From Pseudoxanthomonas sp. PXM01 (lineage in GTDB: Bacteria > Pseudomonadota > Gammaproteobacteria > Xanthomonadales > Xanthomonadaceae), in assembly GCF_014851815.1 (NCBI RefSeq), contig NZ_JACVAJ010000002.1, positions 1,364,001 through 1,428,000 on the forward strand: 64,000 nt of DNA, written 5' to 3'. Made by a program: the position numbers and the translations under genes. The first letter of the stretch is position 1. Every line of letters begins with the position of its first letter. Of the stretch, positions 23,941 through 32,712 are shown piece by piece. The notes under the pieces were generated by a model. It made no database searches and was not told where the DNA came from. It saw only the letters and a list, made by a program, of their open reading frames with translations.

Positions 23941-24696
23941 ATGCGGAACGACATGTTCAAGGTCATCGTGGAGCGCCCCCGGCGTGGCGGAAGCTACGCG
24001 CGTGAGCGGGCGCCACACGCACTCGACGAAGGCTCGCCGATGCAGGAAGGCTTGCGGTCGCGCCATCAGCACCGGAGGCATCTCAACGAGAACCTGCGGC
24101 CCCTGGAACGCTACCTGCACCGGCAGGTCGGCAGACCCTGGGACGCCGTGTACTCGGAGATCTGCGCCGGCATCGATCGGCGCAGCACGGTGCAGCAGCA
24201 CATCCATCAGCACCTCGTCGACTTCGTCGCGGTGCGCGTGTCCGTCATCGACGGACGGCTGCACTGGCAGAAGAGGTGGGGCGAGCCCACGCCACTCGCG
24301 GACCGGTGGGCGCCGGCGCTCTACGTGGATCCATCAACCGGGCTGCTGCGCACCAATCGCGAACGCGAGCAAGCGCGGCGGCAGGAGAAGGTGCTGCAGG
24401 CTGCGAAGGTGCTGACGCCGGACCGAGTCGAACTGACGCCGCTGCGGCAGCTGCATCGCCTGCACGGCATCTGGTACGACGTGGATCTCGCGGCGATCCC
24501 CGCGGCGGGCTTCGGCCCCGGAGTCGCCGACGTAGTCCGTCGCTGCATCGTGGTGGCCCATGGCCATCGGGGTGCCGGGCGCGTGGTCTACCACGGCGAT
24601 CATGTGCTCTATGGATGTCGCGATGTGTACGCCCGATCGAAACGACAGCTCGGCGCGCGTGAACTGCGCGCACACGGGCTGTGCAACACGGAATGA
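23941..24696 (+). CDS. Unrecognised protein between slipin and rtcB
   Basis: A 251-residue soluble protein, rich in Arg and His, for which I can name no function. It begins MRNDMFKVIVERPRRGG and contains the striking blocks LNENLRPLERYLHRQVGRPW, DAVYSEICAGI and STVQQHIHQHLVDFV, followed by HLYVDP-like ALYVDPSTG and a C-terminal HGIWYDVDL. The basic N-terminus would suit RNA binding. It lies 59 bases after the slipin gene and 51 bases before rtcB on the same strand, so it is part of the operon and probably belongs to a family tied to RtcB. It has no signal peptide, membrane helix or nuclease motif that I can see. Confidence 0.8.
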   Translation: MRNDMFKVIVERPRRGGSYARERAPHALDEGSPMQEGLRSRHQHRRHLNENLRPLERYLHRQVGRPWDAVYSEICAGIDRRSTVQQHIHQHLVDFVAVRVSVIDGRLHWQKRWGEPTPLADRWAPALYVDPSTGLLRTNREREQARRQEKVLQAAKVLTPDRVELTPLRQLHRLHGIWYDVDLAAIPAAGFGPGVADVVRRCIVVAHGHRGAGRVVYHGDHVLYGCRDVYARSKRQLGARELRAHGLCNTE

Positions 24697-24747
24697 AAGA
24701 ACGCAGCCCGCCGCGCAACGAAGCGCGGCGGGCATAAGGAGATTGAA

Positions 24748-25965
24748 ATGAGTAGTCAATTCGAACTGCTGCACGCCGAGGGCAGCACCACGCCGATCAA
24801 GGGCTGGGTGCGCGGTGTGCCGCTGGAACAGCAAGCCCACGAGCAGCTGCGCAACATCGCGTCCATCCCGTTCGTGGGGCCGTGGGTCGCAGTGATGCCC
24901 GACGTGCACCTGGGCAAGGGCGCGACCGTGGGTTCGGTCATCCCGACCCGTGGCGCGATCATCCCGGCCGCGGTCGGCGTGGACATCGGCTGCGGCATGG
25001 CCGCGGTGCGTACCACGCTGCGCGCGAAGGACCTGCCCGACAGTCTGGCGCAGCTGCGTTCCAGCATCGAGCGCAGCGTGCCGGTCGGCAACGGCCGCGG
25101 CGGCGAACACTGGAAGCTGCCCGACGGCATCGCAACCCGCATCGCGCAGTCGGGGCTCGAACAGCGCCTGGACACGATCAAGCAGAAGCACCGCAGGATC
25201 CGTACCGACAAGCTCGGCTGCCAGATCGGCACGCTGGGCGGTGGCAACCACTTCATCGAGCTCTGTCTCGACGAAAGCGACGCCGTCTGGGTGATGCTGC
25301 ACAGCGGTTCGCGCGGCACCGGCAACCTGATCGGCACCTACTTCATCGAGCAGGCGCGCAGGCAGCTCGAGCACCGCGTGCTCGGCTTCCACCTGCCGGA
25401 CAAGGACCTCGCGTTCTTCATGCAGGGCGAGCCGCTGTTCGATGACTACGTGGAGGCCGTGTCGTGGGCGCAGGACTACGCCCGGGAGAACCGCGAGGCG
25501 ATGATGTCGCGCGTGCTGGCCGAGATGCGTCACCGCCTGCCGAAGTTCCAGTTGGAGAAGATGGTGGTCAACTGCCACCACAACTACGTGCAGAAGGAAA
25601 AGCACGGCGGCGAGGAGCTGCTGGTCACCCGCAAGGGCGCGGTGAGCGCGCGTGCCGGCGAGCTGGGGATCATCCCCGGCAGCATGGGCGCGAAGAGCTT
25701 CATCGTGCGCGGCAAGGGCAATGGCGACAGCTTCCACAGCTGCAGCCACGGCGCAGGCCGCGTGATGAGCCGTACCGCCGCGCGCCAGCAGATCACGCTG
25801 TCGCAGCACCGCGAGGCCACGGCGCACGTCGAATGCCGCAAGGACGCCGGCGTGATCGACGAATCGCCGGCCGCCTACAAGGACATCGATGCGGTCATGG
25901 CCGCGCAGTCCGACCTGGTGGAGGTGGTCCATACGCTGCGCCAGGTGGTGTGCATCAAGGGGTGA
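24748..25965 (+). CDS. rtcB: RNA-splicing ligase RtcB
   Basis: A 405-residue GTP- and Mn2+-dependent RNA ligase that joins 2',3'-cyclic-phosphate or 3'-phosphate ends to 5'-OH ends. It matches the E. coli enzyme (408 residues) throughout. Metal ligands are visible in VDIGCGM (Asp79, Cys82), GGGNHFIE (His168), LHSGSRG (His185) and CHHNY (His277/278); the guanylylated His is His334 in SCSHGAGR. All catalytic residues are intact. Unlike E. coli there is no rtcA cyclase or sigma-54 regulator rtcR nearby; the partners here are a slipin, an unknown protein and upstream tRNA-like RNAs. A Shine-Dalgarno AAGGAG precedes the ATG and a terminator overlaps the stop. Confidence 0.98.
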   Translation: MSSQFELLHAEGSTTPIKGWVRGVPLEQQAHEQLRNIASIPFVGPWVAVMPDVHLGKGATVGSVIPTRGAIIPAAVGVDIGCGMAAVRTTLRAKDLPDSLAQLRSSIERSVPVGNGRGGEHWKLPDGIATRIAQSGLEQRLDTIKQKHRRIRTDKLGCQIGTLGGGNHFIELCLDESDAVWVMLHSGSRGTGNLIGTYFIEQARRQLEHRVLGFHLPDKDLAFFMQGEPLFDDYVEAVSWAQDYARENREAMMSRVLAEMRHRLPKFQLEKMVVNCHHNYVQKEKHGGEELLVTRKGAVSARAGELGIIPGSMGAKSFIVRGKGNGDSFHSCSHGAGRVMSRTAARQQITLSQHREATAHVECRKDAGVIDESPAAYKDIDAVMAAQSDLVEVVHTLRQVVCIKG

Positions 25966-25988
25966 GCTTCGGCTCGCCCCTTCTTTTT
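25957..25988 (+). terminator. Rho-independent terminator of the slipin-rtcB operon
   Basis: AAGGGGTGAGC (25957-25967) pairs with GCTCGCCCCTT (25972-25982) around a stable TTCG loop, with one G-T wobble, and is followed by CTTTTTG. It overlaps the rtcB stop codon, so the transcript ends right at rtcB. Confidence 0.92.
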
Positions 25989-26096
25989 GTTCAGCTTTGC
26001 CAAGCGTCTCGTTTGCGCCTGCACCATGTTTGCTTGACCTTGCGCGAACATCGCGACTGCCAGACTCGCGATCATCGTCCTGCAGGAGAGTGGAAG

Positions 26097-26396
26097 ATGA
26101 GAGCGTTGTTCGTGGGTGGCGTGGTGGACAACAGCGAGATGGACCTGGAAGGCGGACGTCCGCCGGTCCACTATCCCGAGAACAGCGGCGGCGGCCATGC
26201 GCGCTACCGCCTGCACCAGGTCGGCGAACGCGACGACGGCAGCATCGCTTACGCGGTGTACGGCGCACCCGACCTGCCGGAGGAAGAGGTCGAGCGCGTG
26301 ATCGAGGAGCGCGCCTACGGCCGCCGCTTTGACGCGACCCCGGTGCGGGCCGAGGATCTCACGCGCGAGGGGAGCGGCGACGGTCGTCGCCACTGA
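26097..26396 (+). CDS. Small conserved-looking protein of unknown function
   Basis: A 99-residue acidic protein beginning MRALFVGGVVDNSEMDLEGG and containing the block HYPENSGGGHARYRLHQVG. I do not recognise a family. There is no signal peptide or membrane segment. AGGAG lies 8 bases before the ATG, and the upstream terminator means it must have its own promoter in the 108-base gap, where TTGACC can be seen but no good -10. It is convergent with the ABC permease gene, whose stop is only 9 bases away. Confidence 0.7.
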   Translation: MRALFVGGVVDNSEMDLEGGRPPVHYPENSGGGHARYRLHQVGERDDGSIAYAVYGAPDLPEEEVERVIEERAYGRRFDATPVRAEDLTREGSGDGRRH

Positions 26397-26405
26397 TTCT
26401 TCGCA

Positions 26406-28907
26406 TCATCCCTGCAGTTCGCGCAGCGTCACCGACGGTGGCGCATCCAGTACCTTGCGCGTCGCGAACAGGCCCGCGCCGAGCGCGGCCAGCATGCCGA
26501 GGCCGCCGCCGATGGCGGCCAGCTGCCAGTTGGCCTTCCACGGCAGGTCGAACACCTGTGTGGCGACCACGCCGGACAGCACGGAGGCCGCGATCGCCGC
26601 GACCAGGCCCGCGAGCAGGCCGATGGCCGCGAACTCCGATGCCTGCGCCAGCCGCAGCTGGCGCCGGCTGCCGCCGAGCACGCGCATCACCCCGCCTTCC
26701 AGCAGCCGCTCGTCCTGGCTCGCGCTCACCGCCGCCATCAGCACCAGCAGACCGGCCGCCAGCGAGAACCAGAACACCACCTGCACGACCTGCGACACCT
26801 GCTCCGCCGTGCTGCGCACCTGGTTGAGCACCGCCTCCACGTCGATCACCGACAGGTTGGGGAACTGGTTGACCAGTTCGCGGGTGAACGCGGCATCGCC
26901 CGACGGCACGCTGACTGCGGTGATGTAGCTGGCCGAGTAGCCATCGAGCGCGCCCGGCGAGGCGACCACGAAGAAGTTCGGACGGAAGCTTTCCCAGTCC
27001 ACGCTGCGCAGGCTGGTGATGCGACCCTCGAAATGCTGGCCGGCGATGTCGAACGCAACTTGGTCGCCGAGTTTCCAGCCCAGCCCCTCGGCGAACTCCT
27101 CCTCCACCGACAGCTCCGGCGAAGACGGTGTACGCCCGGTCCAGAACTCGCCTGCGGTGACCTTGTTGTCGTCGCGTAGCGTCGCCGCCATCGACAGGTT
27201 GAACTCGCGGTCGGCGCGACGCTGGGTACGCTCGTCGGCCTCTTCGTAGTCGGCGCCGCTGGTGGGCTTGCCGTTGAGCTCCACCAGGCGGCCGCGGATC
27301 ATCGGGTAGAGATCCACTGTCGACAGGCCCCGCCCCTGCATGAAGGTCTTCACCGGATCCACCTGGTCCGGCTGCACGTTGATGATGAAGCGGTTCGGCG
27401 CGTTGGCGGACAGCGCCAGCTGCCAGCGGTCGAGCAGATCGGTGCGCACGAAGGTCAGCAACAGCAGCGCCATCAGGCCCAGGCCCAGCGCCGACACCTG
27501 CGCGATCGACGTGCCCGCGCGCCGACTGACATTGGCCAGCCCGTAACGCAGGCTGCCCCGCAGCCGCGAACGCAACCGGCGCACCAGCACGATCAGTGCC
27601 CACGCCAGCAGCGCGAGGACGGCGAGCGTGCCGACGATGCCGACCAGCATCGCGGTACCGAGCGTCGGCGAACCCGCCTTCCACCACAGCAGTGCACCCA
27701 GGCCGACGAAGCCGGTCAGCGCGACCAGCCAGGCACTCGGTTCGGTACGGTCGAGATCGCGCCGCAGCACGCGCAAGGCCGGTACGCGACGCAACGCCAG
27801 CACCGGCGGCGCGCCGAAGGCGAGCAGTACGATCATGCCGACGCCATAACCCTGCACCGCCGGCAGCACGCCCGCCGGTGGGATGTCGATCTTCAGCGAC
27901 TGCTGCAACCAGCTGCCGATGCCCCACTGCAGACCGAACGCGATCAAGACACCGACCGTGCAGGCCGCCAGCCCCAGCAGGACCAGTTCACCGACATGGA
28001 TGCCGACCAGCGTGCGCTGTTGCGCACCCAGGCAGCGCATCACCGCCGTGCCCGACAGATGGCGTTCGCTGTGCCGGCGCGCCGCCATCGCGACCGCGAC
28101 CGCCGCCAGCACGACGGACACGAGCGCAGCGAGGCCAAGGAAGCGGCTGGCACGATCCAGCGCGGAACGTACTTCCGGGCGTGCGTCCTGGATGGTCTCC
28201 ATCCGCTGGCCGCGCGCGAGCTGTGGCTTCACCGCCGCAGTGAAAGTCTCGACCGCTGCGGCATCACCGGCGACGACCAGCCGATAACGAAGGCGGCTGC
28301 CTTCCTGCACCAGTCCGGTCGACGGCAGGTCGGCCAGGTTGAGGAACACCTTCGGCGCGACATTGAAGTAGTCCAGCGCCGCATCCGGCTCCTGCGTCAC
28401 CAGCGCCGCGAGCTTCAGCGTGCGCGTGCCGATGCCGATCTCGTCGCCCGGCTTCGCGCCCAGCGTTTCCGCGCCGGCCTGGCTGATCCACAGCGTGCCC
28501 GGCACAGGAATGCCATCTGCATCGCGCTCGGTGCCCCCGGTGCGGTCGACCACGCGGAAGCTGCCGCGCAGCGGGAAGCCTTCGCCCAGCGCACGCAGAT
28601 CGCCCAGCGACAGCGACTCGCCCGCGCGGATCATGCTCTGCAGTTCCTGCGTCTCGGTCACGCGCAGGCCCGGCGCGGCGGCCAGCGCACGCAGGGCGTC
28701 GGTTGGCGGCGCATCGCCGCGCACAACGACGTCACCGCCCAGCAGGCGGTTCGCTTCGATCGCCAGCGCGCGCTCGGCACGATCGGTGACGAAGCCGACC
28801 GACGTGACCGCGACGACCGCGAGCACCAGCGCCGCGAACAGGATGCGGATATCGCCCGCGGCGAGATCACGCCGCAGCTGGCGCCATGCCAGCGCCAGCG
28901 TCCTCAT
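26406..28907 (-). CDS. ABC transporter permease, FtsX/MacB-like fold, YbbP type
   Basis: An 833-residue permease of the YbbP group. The N-terminal helix (residues ~20-42) is followed by a large periplasmic domain, then three helices, a central helix, a second periplasmic domain and a final FtsX core (VSQVVQVVFWFSLAAGLLVLMAAVSASQDERLLEG). YbbA/YbbP systems extract or move lipids or lipoprotein-like cargo and are usually found beside tesA; that association is kept here. It overlaps the ATPase gene by 4 bases (ATGA), so the two are made together. Substrate is unknown. Confidence 0.93.
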   Translation of the reverse strand: MRTLALAWRQLRRDLAAGDIRILFAALVLAVVAVTSVGFVTDRAERALAIEANRLLGGDVVVRGDAPPTDALRALAAAPGLRVTETQELQSMIRAGESLSLGDLRALGEGFPLRGSFRVVDRTGGTERDADGIPVPGTLWISQAGAETLGAKPGDEIGIGTRTLKLAALVTQEPDAALDYFNVAPKVFLNLADLPSTGLVQEGSRLRYRLVVAGDAAAVETFTAAVKPQLARGQRMETIQDARPEVRSALDRASRFLGLAALVSVVLAAVAVAMAARRHSERHLSGTAVMRCLGAQQRTLVGIHVGELVLLGLAACTVGVLIAFGLQWGIGSWLQQSLKIDIPPAGVLPAVQGYGVGMIVLLAFGAPPVLALRRVPALRVLRRDLDRTEPSAWLVALTGFVGLGALLWWKAGSPTLGTAMLVGIVGTLAVLALLAWALIVLVRRLRSRLRGSLRYGLANVSRRAGTSIAQVSALGLGLMALLLLTFVRTDLLDRWQLALSANAPNRFIINVQPDQVDPVKTFMQGRGLSTVDLYPMIRGRLVELNGKPTSGADYEEADERTQRRADREFNLSMAATLRDDNKVTAGEFWTGRTPSSPELSVEEEFAEGLGWKLGDQVAFDIAGQHFEGRITSLRSVDWESFRPNFFVVASPGALDGYSASYITAVSVPSGDAAFTRELVNQFPNLSVIDVEAVLNQVRSTAEQVSQVVQVVFWFSLAAGLLVLMAAVSASQDERLLEGGVMRVLGGSRRQLRLAQASEFAAIGLLAGLVAAIAASVLSGVVATQVFDLPWKANWQLAAIGGGLGMLAALGAGLFATRKVLDAPPSVTLRELQG

Positions 28908-29620
28908 GCAGCGGCACCTTGCAGGCGGCCGGCATCCAACCGGATGAGGCGATGGCAGCGCGCCGCGAGATGATCGTCGTGCGTGACCAGCACCAGGGTG
29001 GTGCCGGCATCGGCGTTCAGCGCGAACAGCAGCTCGATGATCGCCTGTCCGGTATGCGTATCGAGGTTGCCGGTCGGCTCGTCGGCGAACAGCAGCGACG
29101 GCCGCGTGACGAAGGCGCGCGCCAGCGCAACGCGTTGCTGCTCGCCCCCCGACAGCTGGCGCGGGTAATGGCCCAGGCGCTGGCCCAGGCCGACCTTTTC
29201 CAGGATCTGCCGGGCCGGCCCTTCGACGTCGCTGTCGCCGCGCAATTCCAGCGGCAGCATGACGTTCTCCAGTGCGGTCAGCGAGGGCAGCAGTTGGAAG
29301 CTCTGGAACACGAAGCCGACCTTGTCGCCACGCACGCGTGCCCGACCGTCCTCATCCATGTCGGACAGGCGCTCGCCATCCAGCGTCACCGCACCGGTAC
29401 TAGGCACATCGAGGCCGGCCAGCAGCGACAGCAGCGTGCTCTTGCCCGAGCCCGAGGCACCCACGATCGCGACCGTATCGCCGTGCTCGATGCGGAAGCC
29501 GATGTCGTCGAGTATCGTCAGCGCGCCGTCGGGCAGTGCGACATGCTTGCCCAGGCCCTGCACGTCCAGAACGGCGTGGCGGGTGGCGGCTTCAGTGTGG
29601 AGTCTGCTGGCGTCGGCCAT
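28904..29620 (-). CDS. ABC transporter ATP-binding protein, YbbA/LolD type
   Basis: A 238-residue ATPase with Walker A GASGSGKS, Q-loop FQSFQLLP, signature LSGGEQQRVALARA, Walker B LLFADEPTG and switch-region THDD. It is the partner of the overlapping FtsX-like permease. The ATG at 29620 (MADASRLH) is taken as start because a GAG Shine-Dalgarno fits it; ATGs at 29638, 29650 and 29659 are in frame but poorly placed. It is divergent from tesA with about 46 bases between starts, so the promoters are tightly packed. Confidence 0.92.
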   Translation of the reverse strand: MADASRLHTEAATRHAVLDVQGLGKHVALPDGALTILDDIGFRIEHGDTVAIVGASGSGKSTLLSLLAGLDVPSTGAVTLDGERLSDMDEDGRARVRGDKVGFVFQSFQLLPSLTALENVMLPLELRGDSDVEGPARQILEKVGLGQRLGHYPRQLSGGEQQRVALARAFVTRPSLLFADEPTGNLDTHTGQAIIELLFALNADAGTTLVLVTHDDHLAARCHRLIRLDAGRLQGAAA

Positions 29621-29666
29621 GATCGTCTCGTCGGTCATTTCGTGAATCATCGGGAGCACGGATTAA

Positions 29667-30353
29667 ATGTTTCTTAATTTGAACAGGTATGGGGCCCGCC
29701 GCGCACGCATGCAATGGGTGGCGAGCCTGTCGTTCCTGCTGCTCGTCGCATTATTCGCACGGCCCGTCGCAGCACAGAGCACGGCCGCCGCCCCGGCGAA
29801 GGGCGCACGCACCATCCTGGTGATGGGCGATTCGCTGTCCGCCGCCTACGGCCTGGCCCCGGCGCAGGGGTGGGTCGCGCTGACCGGAGACCGCATCGGC
29901 AAGACGAAGCCGGGCTGGCGCATCGTCAACGCCAGCATCAGCGGCGAGACCAGCGCCGGCGGTGCGGCGCGCATCGCGTCGGAACTGCAGCGCCACAAGC
30001 CTGCCGTCGTCGTCATCGCGCTCGGCGCCAACGATGGTCTGCGCGGCCTGCCGCTCGTGCAGACCCGCGCCAACCTCGAGAAGATGATCAAGGCGGCCCA
30101 GGCCTCGAAGGCGAAGGTGCTGCTGGTCGGCATGCGCATGCCGCCGAATTACGGCCCCGACTACACGCGCGGTTTCGAACAGAACTTCAGCGCGCTGTCC
30201 ACCCAGTACAAGACGGCCCTGCTGCCGTTCCTGCTCGAGCCCATCGCACTCGACCGCAGCGCCTACCAGGCGGACAACCTGCATCCTGTCGCCAGCGCGC
30301 AACCCAAGCTGCGTGATCACGTCTGGAAGGCGCTGGAGCCACTGCTGCGCTGA
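29667..30353 (+). CDS. tesA: Arylesterase / lysophospholipase, SGNH hydrolase TesA
   Basis: A 228-residue periplasmic esterase. The signal peptide is residues ~15-37 (LLLVALFARPVAAQ). SGNH blocks are all present: block I MGDSLSAAYG (nucleophile Ser), block II Gly in NASISGETSAGG, block III GANDGLRG and block V DNLHPV with catalytic Asp and His. TesA-type enzymes cleave acyl-CoA thioesters, lysophospholipids and aryl esters. It is divergent from the ybbAP-like ABC genes, an arrangement kept in many proteobacteria. Start at 29667 is favoured by an upstream GGGAG; 29709 is the alternative. Confidence 0.92.
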   Translation: MFLNLNRYGARRARMQWVASLSFLLLVALFARPVAAQSTAAAPAKGARTILVMGDSLSAAYGLAPAQGWVALTGDRIGKTKPGWRIVNASISGETSAGGAARIASELQRHKPAVVVIALGANDGLRGLPLVQTRANLEKMIKAAQASKAKVLLVGMRMPPNYGPDYTRGFEQNFSALSTQYKTALLPFLLEPIALDRSAYQADNLHPVASAQPKLRDHVWKALEPLLR

Positions 30354-30367
30354 AGCCACGGATCATC

Positions 30368-30419
30368 CCTACGTTCGTGTAGGAGTTTTCCTACGCGCAT
30401 TCGGGGCGTCCGCCGAATG
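30368..30419 (+). promoter_or_regulatory. CCTAC/GTAGG/CCTAC switchable hairpins and CATTCGG/CCGAATG hairpin
   Basis: CCTAC (30368-30372), GTAGG (30379-30383) and CCTAC (30390-30394) allow two mutually exclusive 5-bp stems. A second hairpin, CATTCGG (30398-30404) with CCGAATG (30413-30419), follows at once. They lie between tesA and a 70-residue gene, 70-120 bases before its start. The role is unknown; a regulator-binding dyad or a leader RNA fold are both possible. Confidence 0.5.
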
Positions 30420-30488
30420 TGATAACTGACACATTCGCGCACAGTTCGCACGCCGGTTCCCTGCCCGGCGTGTTGACTGGAGTCCGTC

Positions 30489-30701
30489 ATGCCCCGCCTG
30501 CTGTTCACCATTGCCGCCAACGACCAGGGCTGGCAACTCTACGAAGGCCAATACGGCCGCGACTGGTTCGACAACCTGGGTGATGCGCGCGAGAGCGCCA
30601 AGCTGCTTGCCGCCACCCTGCACCAGCACCATGGCATCCAGACCGCCGTGGTCGTCGAGATGCCGAGCAACGAAGCCATCCTGCTGGCCCGCCACGGCTG
30701 A
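30489..30701 (+). CDS. Small DUF2188-like protein
   Basis: A 70-residue protein whose strand-strand-helix order (MPRLLFTIAANDQGWQLYEG, then DWFDNLGDARESAKLLAATL, then TAVVVEMPSNEA) resembles DUF2188-type small proteins. These proteins have unknown function and are often found among stress-response genes. A GGAG Shine-Dalgarno lies 6 bases before the ATG. The upstream gap holds the paired hairpins described separately. It is convergent with the DsbA-family gene, whose stop is 6 bases away. Confidence 0.7.
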   Translation: MPRLLFTIAANDQGWQLYEGQYGRDWFDNLGDARESAKLLAATLHQHHGIQTAVVVEMPSNEAILLARHG

Positions 30702-30706
30702 GATCC

Positions 30707-31363
30707 TCAGGCAGCGAGACCCGACAGCTGCCGCAAGGCCTGTTCGAACACCTCGACTGGCTGGCCGCCCTGCACCAGGTGACGGTCGTTGAAGATCACC
30801 GAGGGCACGGCGCGGATGCCGTGCTGCTGGTAGAAGTGTTCGCGTTCGCGGACCTGCGCCGCGAACGTGTCCGACGCCAGGATGCGTCGCGCCTCGACGG
30901 CATCGAGCCCCGCCTCGTTGGCGATCGCCACCAGCGTGTCGCGCTCGGACACGTTGCGTCCTTCACCGTGGTAAGCCTGCAATAGCTCGCGCTTGAGCGC
31001 GTGCTGCTGCGTGGCACCGAGCTCGCCCGCCCAGTACAGCAGGCGGTGCGCGTCGAAGGTGTTGTAGATGTGGTCGCGCTTATGCAGGTCGATGCGCACG
31101 CCGAGCGTTTCGCCGCGCTGACGCAGCGCTTCGCCGTTCTGCGCCAGCTGTTCCGCGCTCATCCCGTACTTCTTGGCGAGATGCTCGGCGATGGACTCGC
31201 CCTGCGGCCCCATGTCGGGATTCAGTTCGAACGGCTGGAAGTGCAGCTCGACCTGCAGGTCGCCACCGACGTTCGCCATCGCGTGCTCCAGCGCGGCCAG
31301 GCCGATGGCGCACCACGGACAGGCGACGTCGGAAACGAAATCGATCTTCACGGGCTTGGACAT
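30707..31363 (-). CDS. DsbA-family oxidoreductase, FrnE-like
   Basis: A 218-residue thioredoxin-fold protein without a signal peptide. The N-terminal redox motif is DVACPWCAIG (CPWC), followed by a helical insertion and the cis-Pro region RAVPSVIFNDRHLVQGGQP. This matches the cytoplasmic FrnE/2-hydroxychromene-isomerase-like branch of DsbA proteins. FrnE homologues act as disulfide isomerases in oxidative-stress defence in some bacteria; the substrate here is not known. It lies 10 bases downstream of the amidohydrolase gene on the same strand. Confidence 0.9.
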   Translation of the reverse strand: MSKPVKIDFVSDVACPWCAIGLAALEHAMANVGGDLQVELHFQPFELNPDMGPQGESIAEHLAKKYGMSAEQLAQNGEALRQRGETLGVRIDLHKRDHIYNTFDAHRLLYWAGELGATQQHALKRELLQAYHGEGRNVSERDTLVAIANEAGLDAVEARRILASDTFAAQVREREHFYQQHGIRAVPSVIFNDRHLVQGGQPVEVFEQALRQLSGLAA

Positions 31364-31373
31364 GCGCTGGGCC

Positions 31374-32654
31374 TCACTCGCTCGCGGTGTTCTTGTAGAC
31401 GCGGCCCTGCTTCATCACGAAGCCGACGTTCTCCAGCACGGCCACGTCCTGCAGCGGATCGCCATCGACGGCGATCAGGTCGGCGTAGTACCCCGGCTTC
31501 AGCACACCGGCGTCCTTGTCGATGCCGAACAGGCGCGCATTGATCACCGTGGCGGAACGGATCGCCTGCAGCGGCGTCATGCCGAACTGCACCATGCGCG
31601 AGAACTGGCGCCCATTGAGCCCGTGCGGGTAGACACCACCGTCGGTACCGAAGCCCATGGTGACGCCGGCCTGGTGCGCCTTGCGGAAGTTCTCGCGCTG
31701 GGTGGCGCCGACGCGGCGCTCCTTCTCCAGCGATTCCGGCAGGAAGCCGGCCTTCTCGCCCTCACCGAGGATGTATTCGGTGTTGTAGATGTCCATCACC
31801 AGCACCGTGCCGTTCTTCTTCGCCAGCGCGATGCCGTCGTCGTCGATGAAGCTGGCGTGCTCGATGGAATCCACACCGGCCAGCAGCGCGTTGCGGATGC
31901 CGGTGGCGCCGTGCGCGTGCGAGGCGACCTTGCGACCCAGCGCGTGCGCTTCGTCCACCAGCGCCTTCAGTTCTTCCAGCGAATACTGCGGCGCGCCGAC
32001 CTCGGTGCCCTTGGACAGCACGCCGCCGGTGGAACAGGTCTTGATGAAGTCGGCACCGAACTTGACGTTCTGCCGCACCTTCTGGCGCGCGGCCCACGGA
32101 CCATCGGCGACGCCCTCGCCCACCGCCTTGTACTCGGCCGGCAGCAGGTTGTTGTCGCTGCAGTGCCCGCCGGTGATGCCGATGGAGACACCGCCGGCGA
32201 GGATGCGCGGGCCGTCGACCTCGCCCGCGGCGATCGCATCGCGCAGCGCCACGTCGGCATAACCAGGCGAACCGGGTACGCGCACGGTGGTGAAGCCGGC
32301 CAGCAGCGTGGTGCGCGCATTCTTCGCGCCCTTGATGGCGGCCGCCGGCAGCGAGATCGCCAGACGACGATAGCCCTGCAGGTCGGCATCGCCGTGCAGG
32401 TGCACGTGCGCGTCCATCAGGCCGGGCAGCACGGTCTTCGTCGACAGGTCGTGGACCGTCGCGCCCGCGGGTACCGGCGTGCTCGCCGCGGGACCGATGG
32501 CGGTGATGCGCGCGTCCTCGATGACGATGGCCTGGTCGGTCAGCACGCGACCGGATTCGACATCCAGCAATCGCCCCGCCTTGACATAGGTGGTCGCGGC
32601 GAACGCGGGCGCGCAGGCGACGGACAGGACGACAGCAAGCACACGCAGGCGCAT
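31374..32654 (-). CDS. Secreted amidohydrolase (imidazolonepropionase/prolidase-like)
   Basis: A 426-residue metal-dependent amidohydrolase. A signal peptide (residues 1-19, ending PAFAA) directs it to the periplasm. The TIM-barrel metal ligands are visible as DAHVHLH near residue 82, the Lys in GADFIKTCSTGG, His in VASHAHG and IEHAS, and the Asp in GFGTDGGVYPHG. It resembles the Xaa-Pro dipeptidase/organophosphate-acid-anhydrolase-like group of the superfamily, which hydrolyse peptide-like or cyclic amide bonds. It is probably co-transcribed with the DsbA-family gene 10 bases downstream. Exact substrate unknown. Confidence 0.88.
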   Translation of the reverse strand: MRLRVLAVVLSVACAPAFAATTYVKAGRLLDVESGRVLTDQAIVIEDARITAIGPAASTPVPAGATVHDLSTKTVLPGLMDAHVHLHGDADLQGYRRLAISLPAAAIKGAKNARTTLLAGFTTVRVPGSPGYADVALRDAIAAGEVDGPRILAGGVSIGITGGHCSDNNLLPAEYKAVGEGVADGPWAARQKVRQNVKFGADFIKTCSTGGVLSKGTEVGAPQYSLEELKALVDEAHALGRKVASHAHGATGIRNALLAGVDSIEHASFIDDDGIALAKKNGTVLVMDIYNTEYILGEGEKAGFLPESLEKERRVGATQRENFRKAHQAGVTMGFGTDGGVYPHGLNGRQFSRMVQFGMTPLQAIRSATVINARLFGIDKDAGVLKPGYYADLIAVDGDPLQDVAVLENVGFVMKQGRVYKNTASE

Positions 32655-32712
32655 CGGAACTCCAGGGGCGGGAACGGGGACCGCGCGACTCTAGCAGGCC
32701 GCAACCGGCGCT

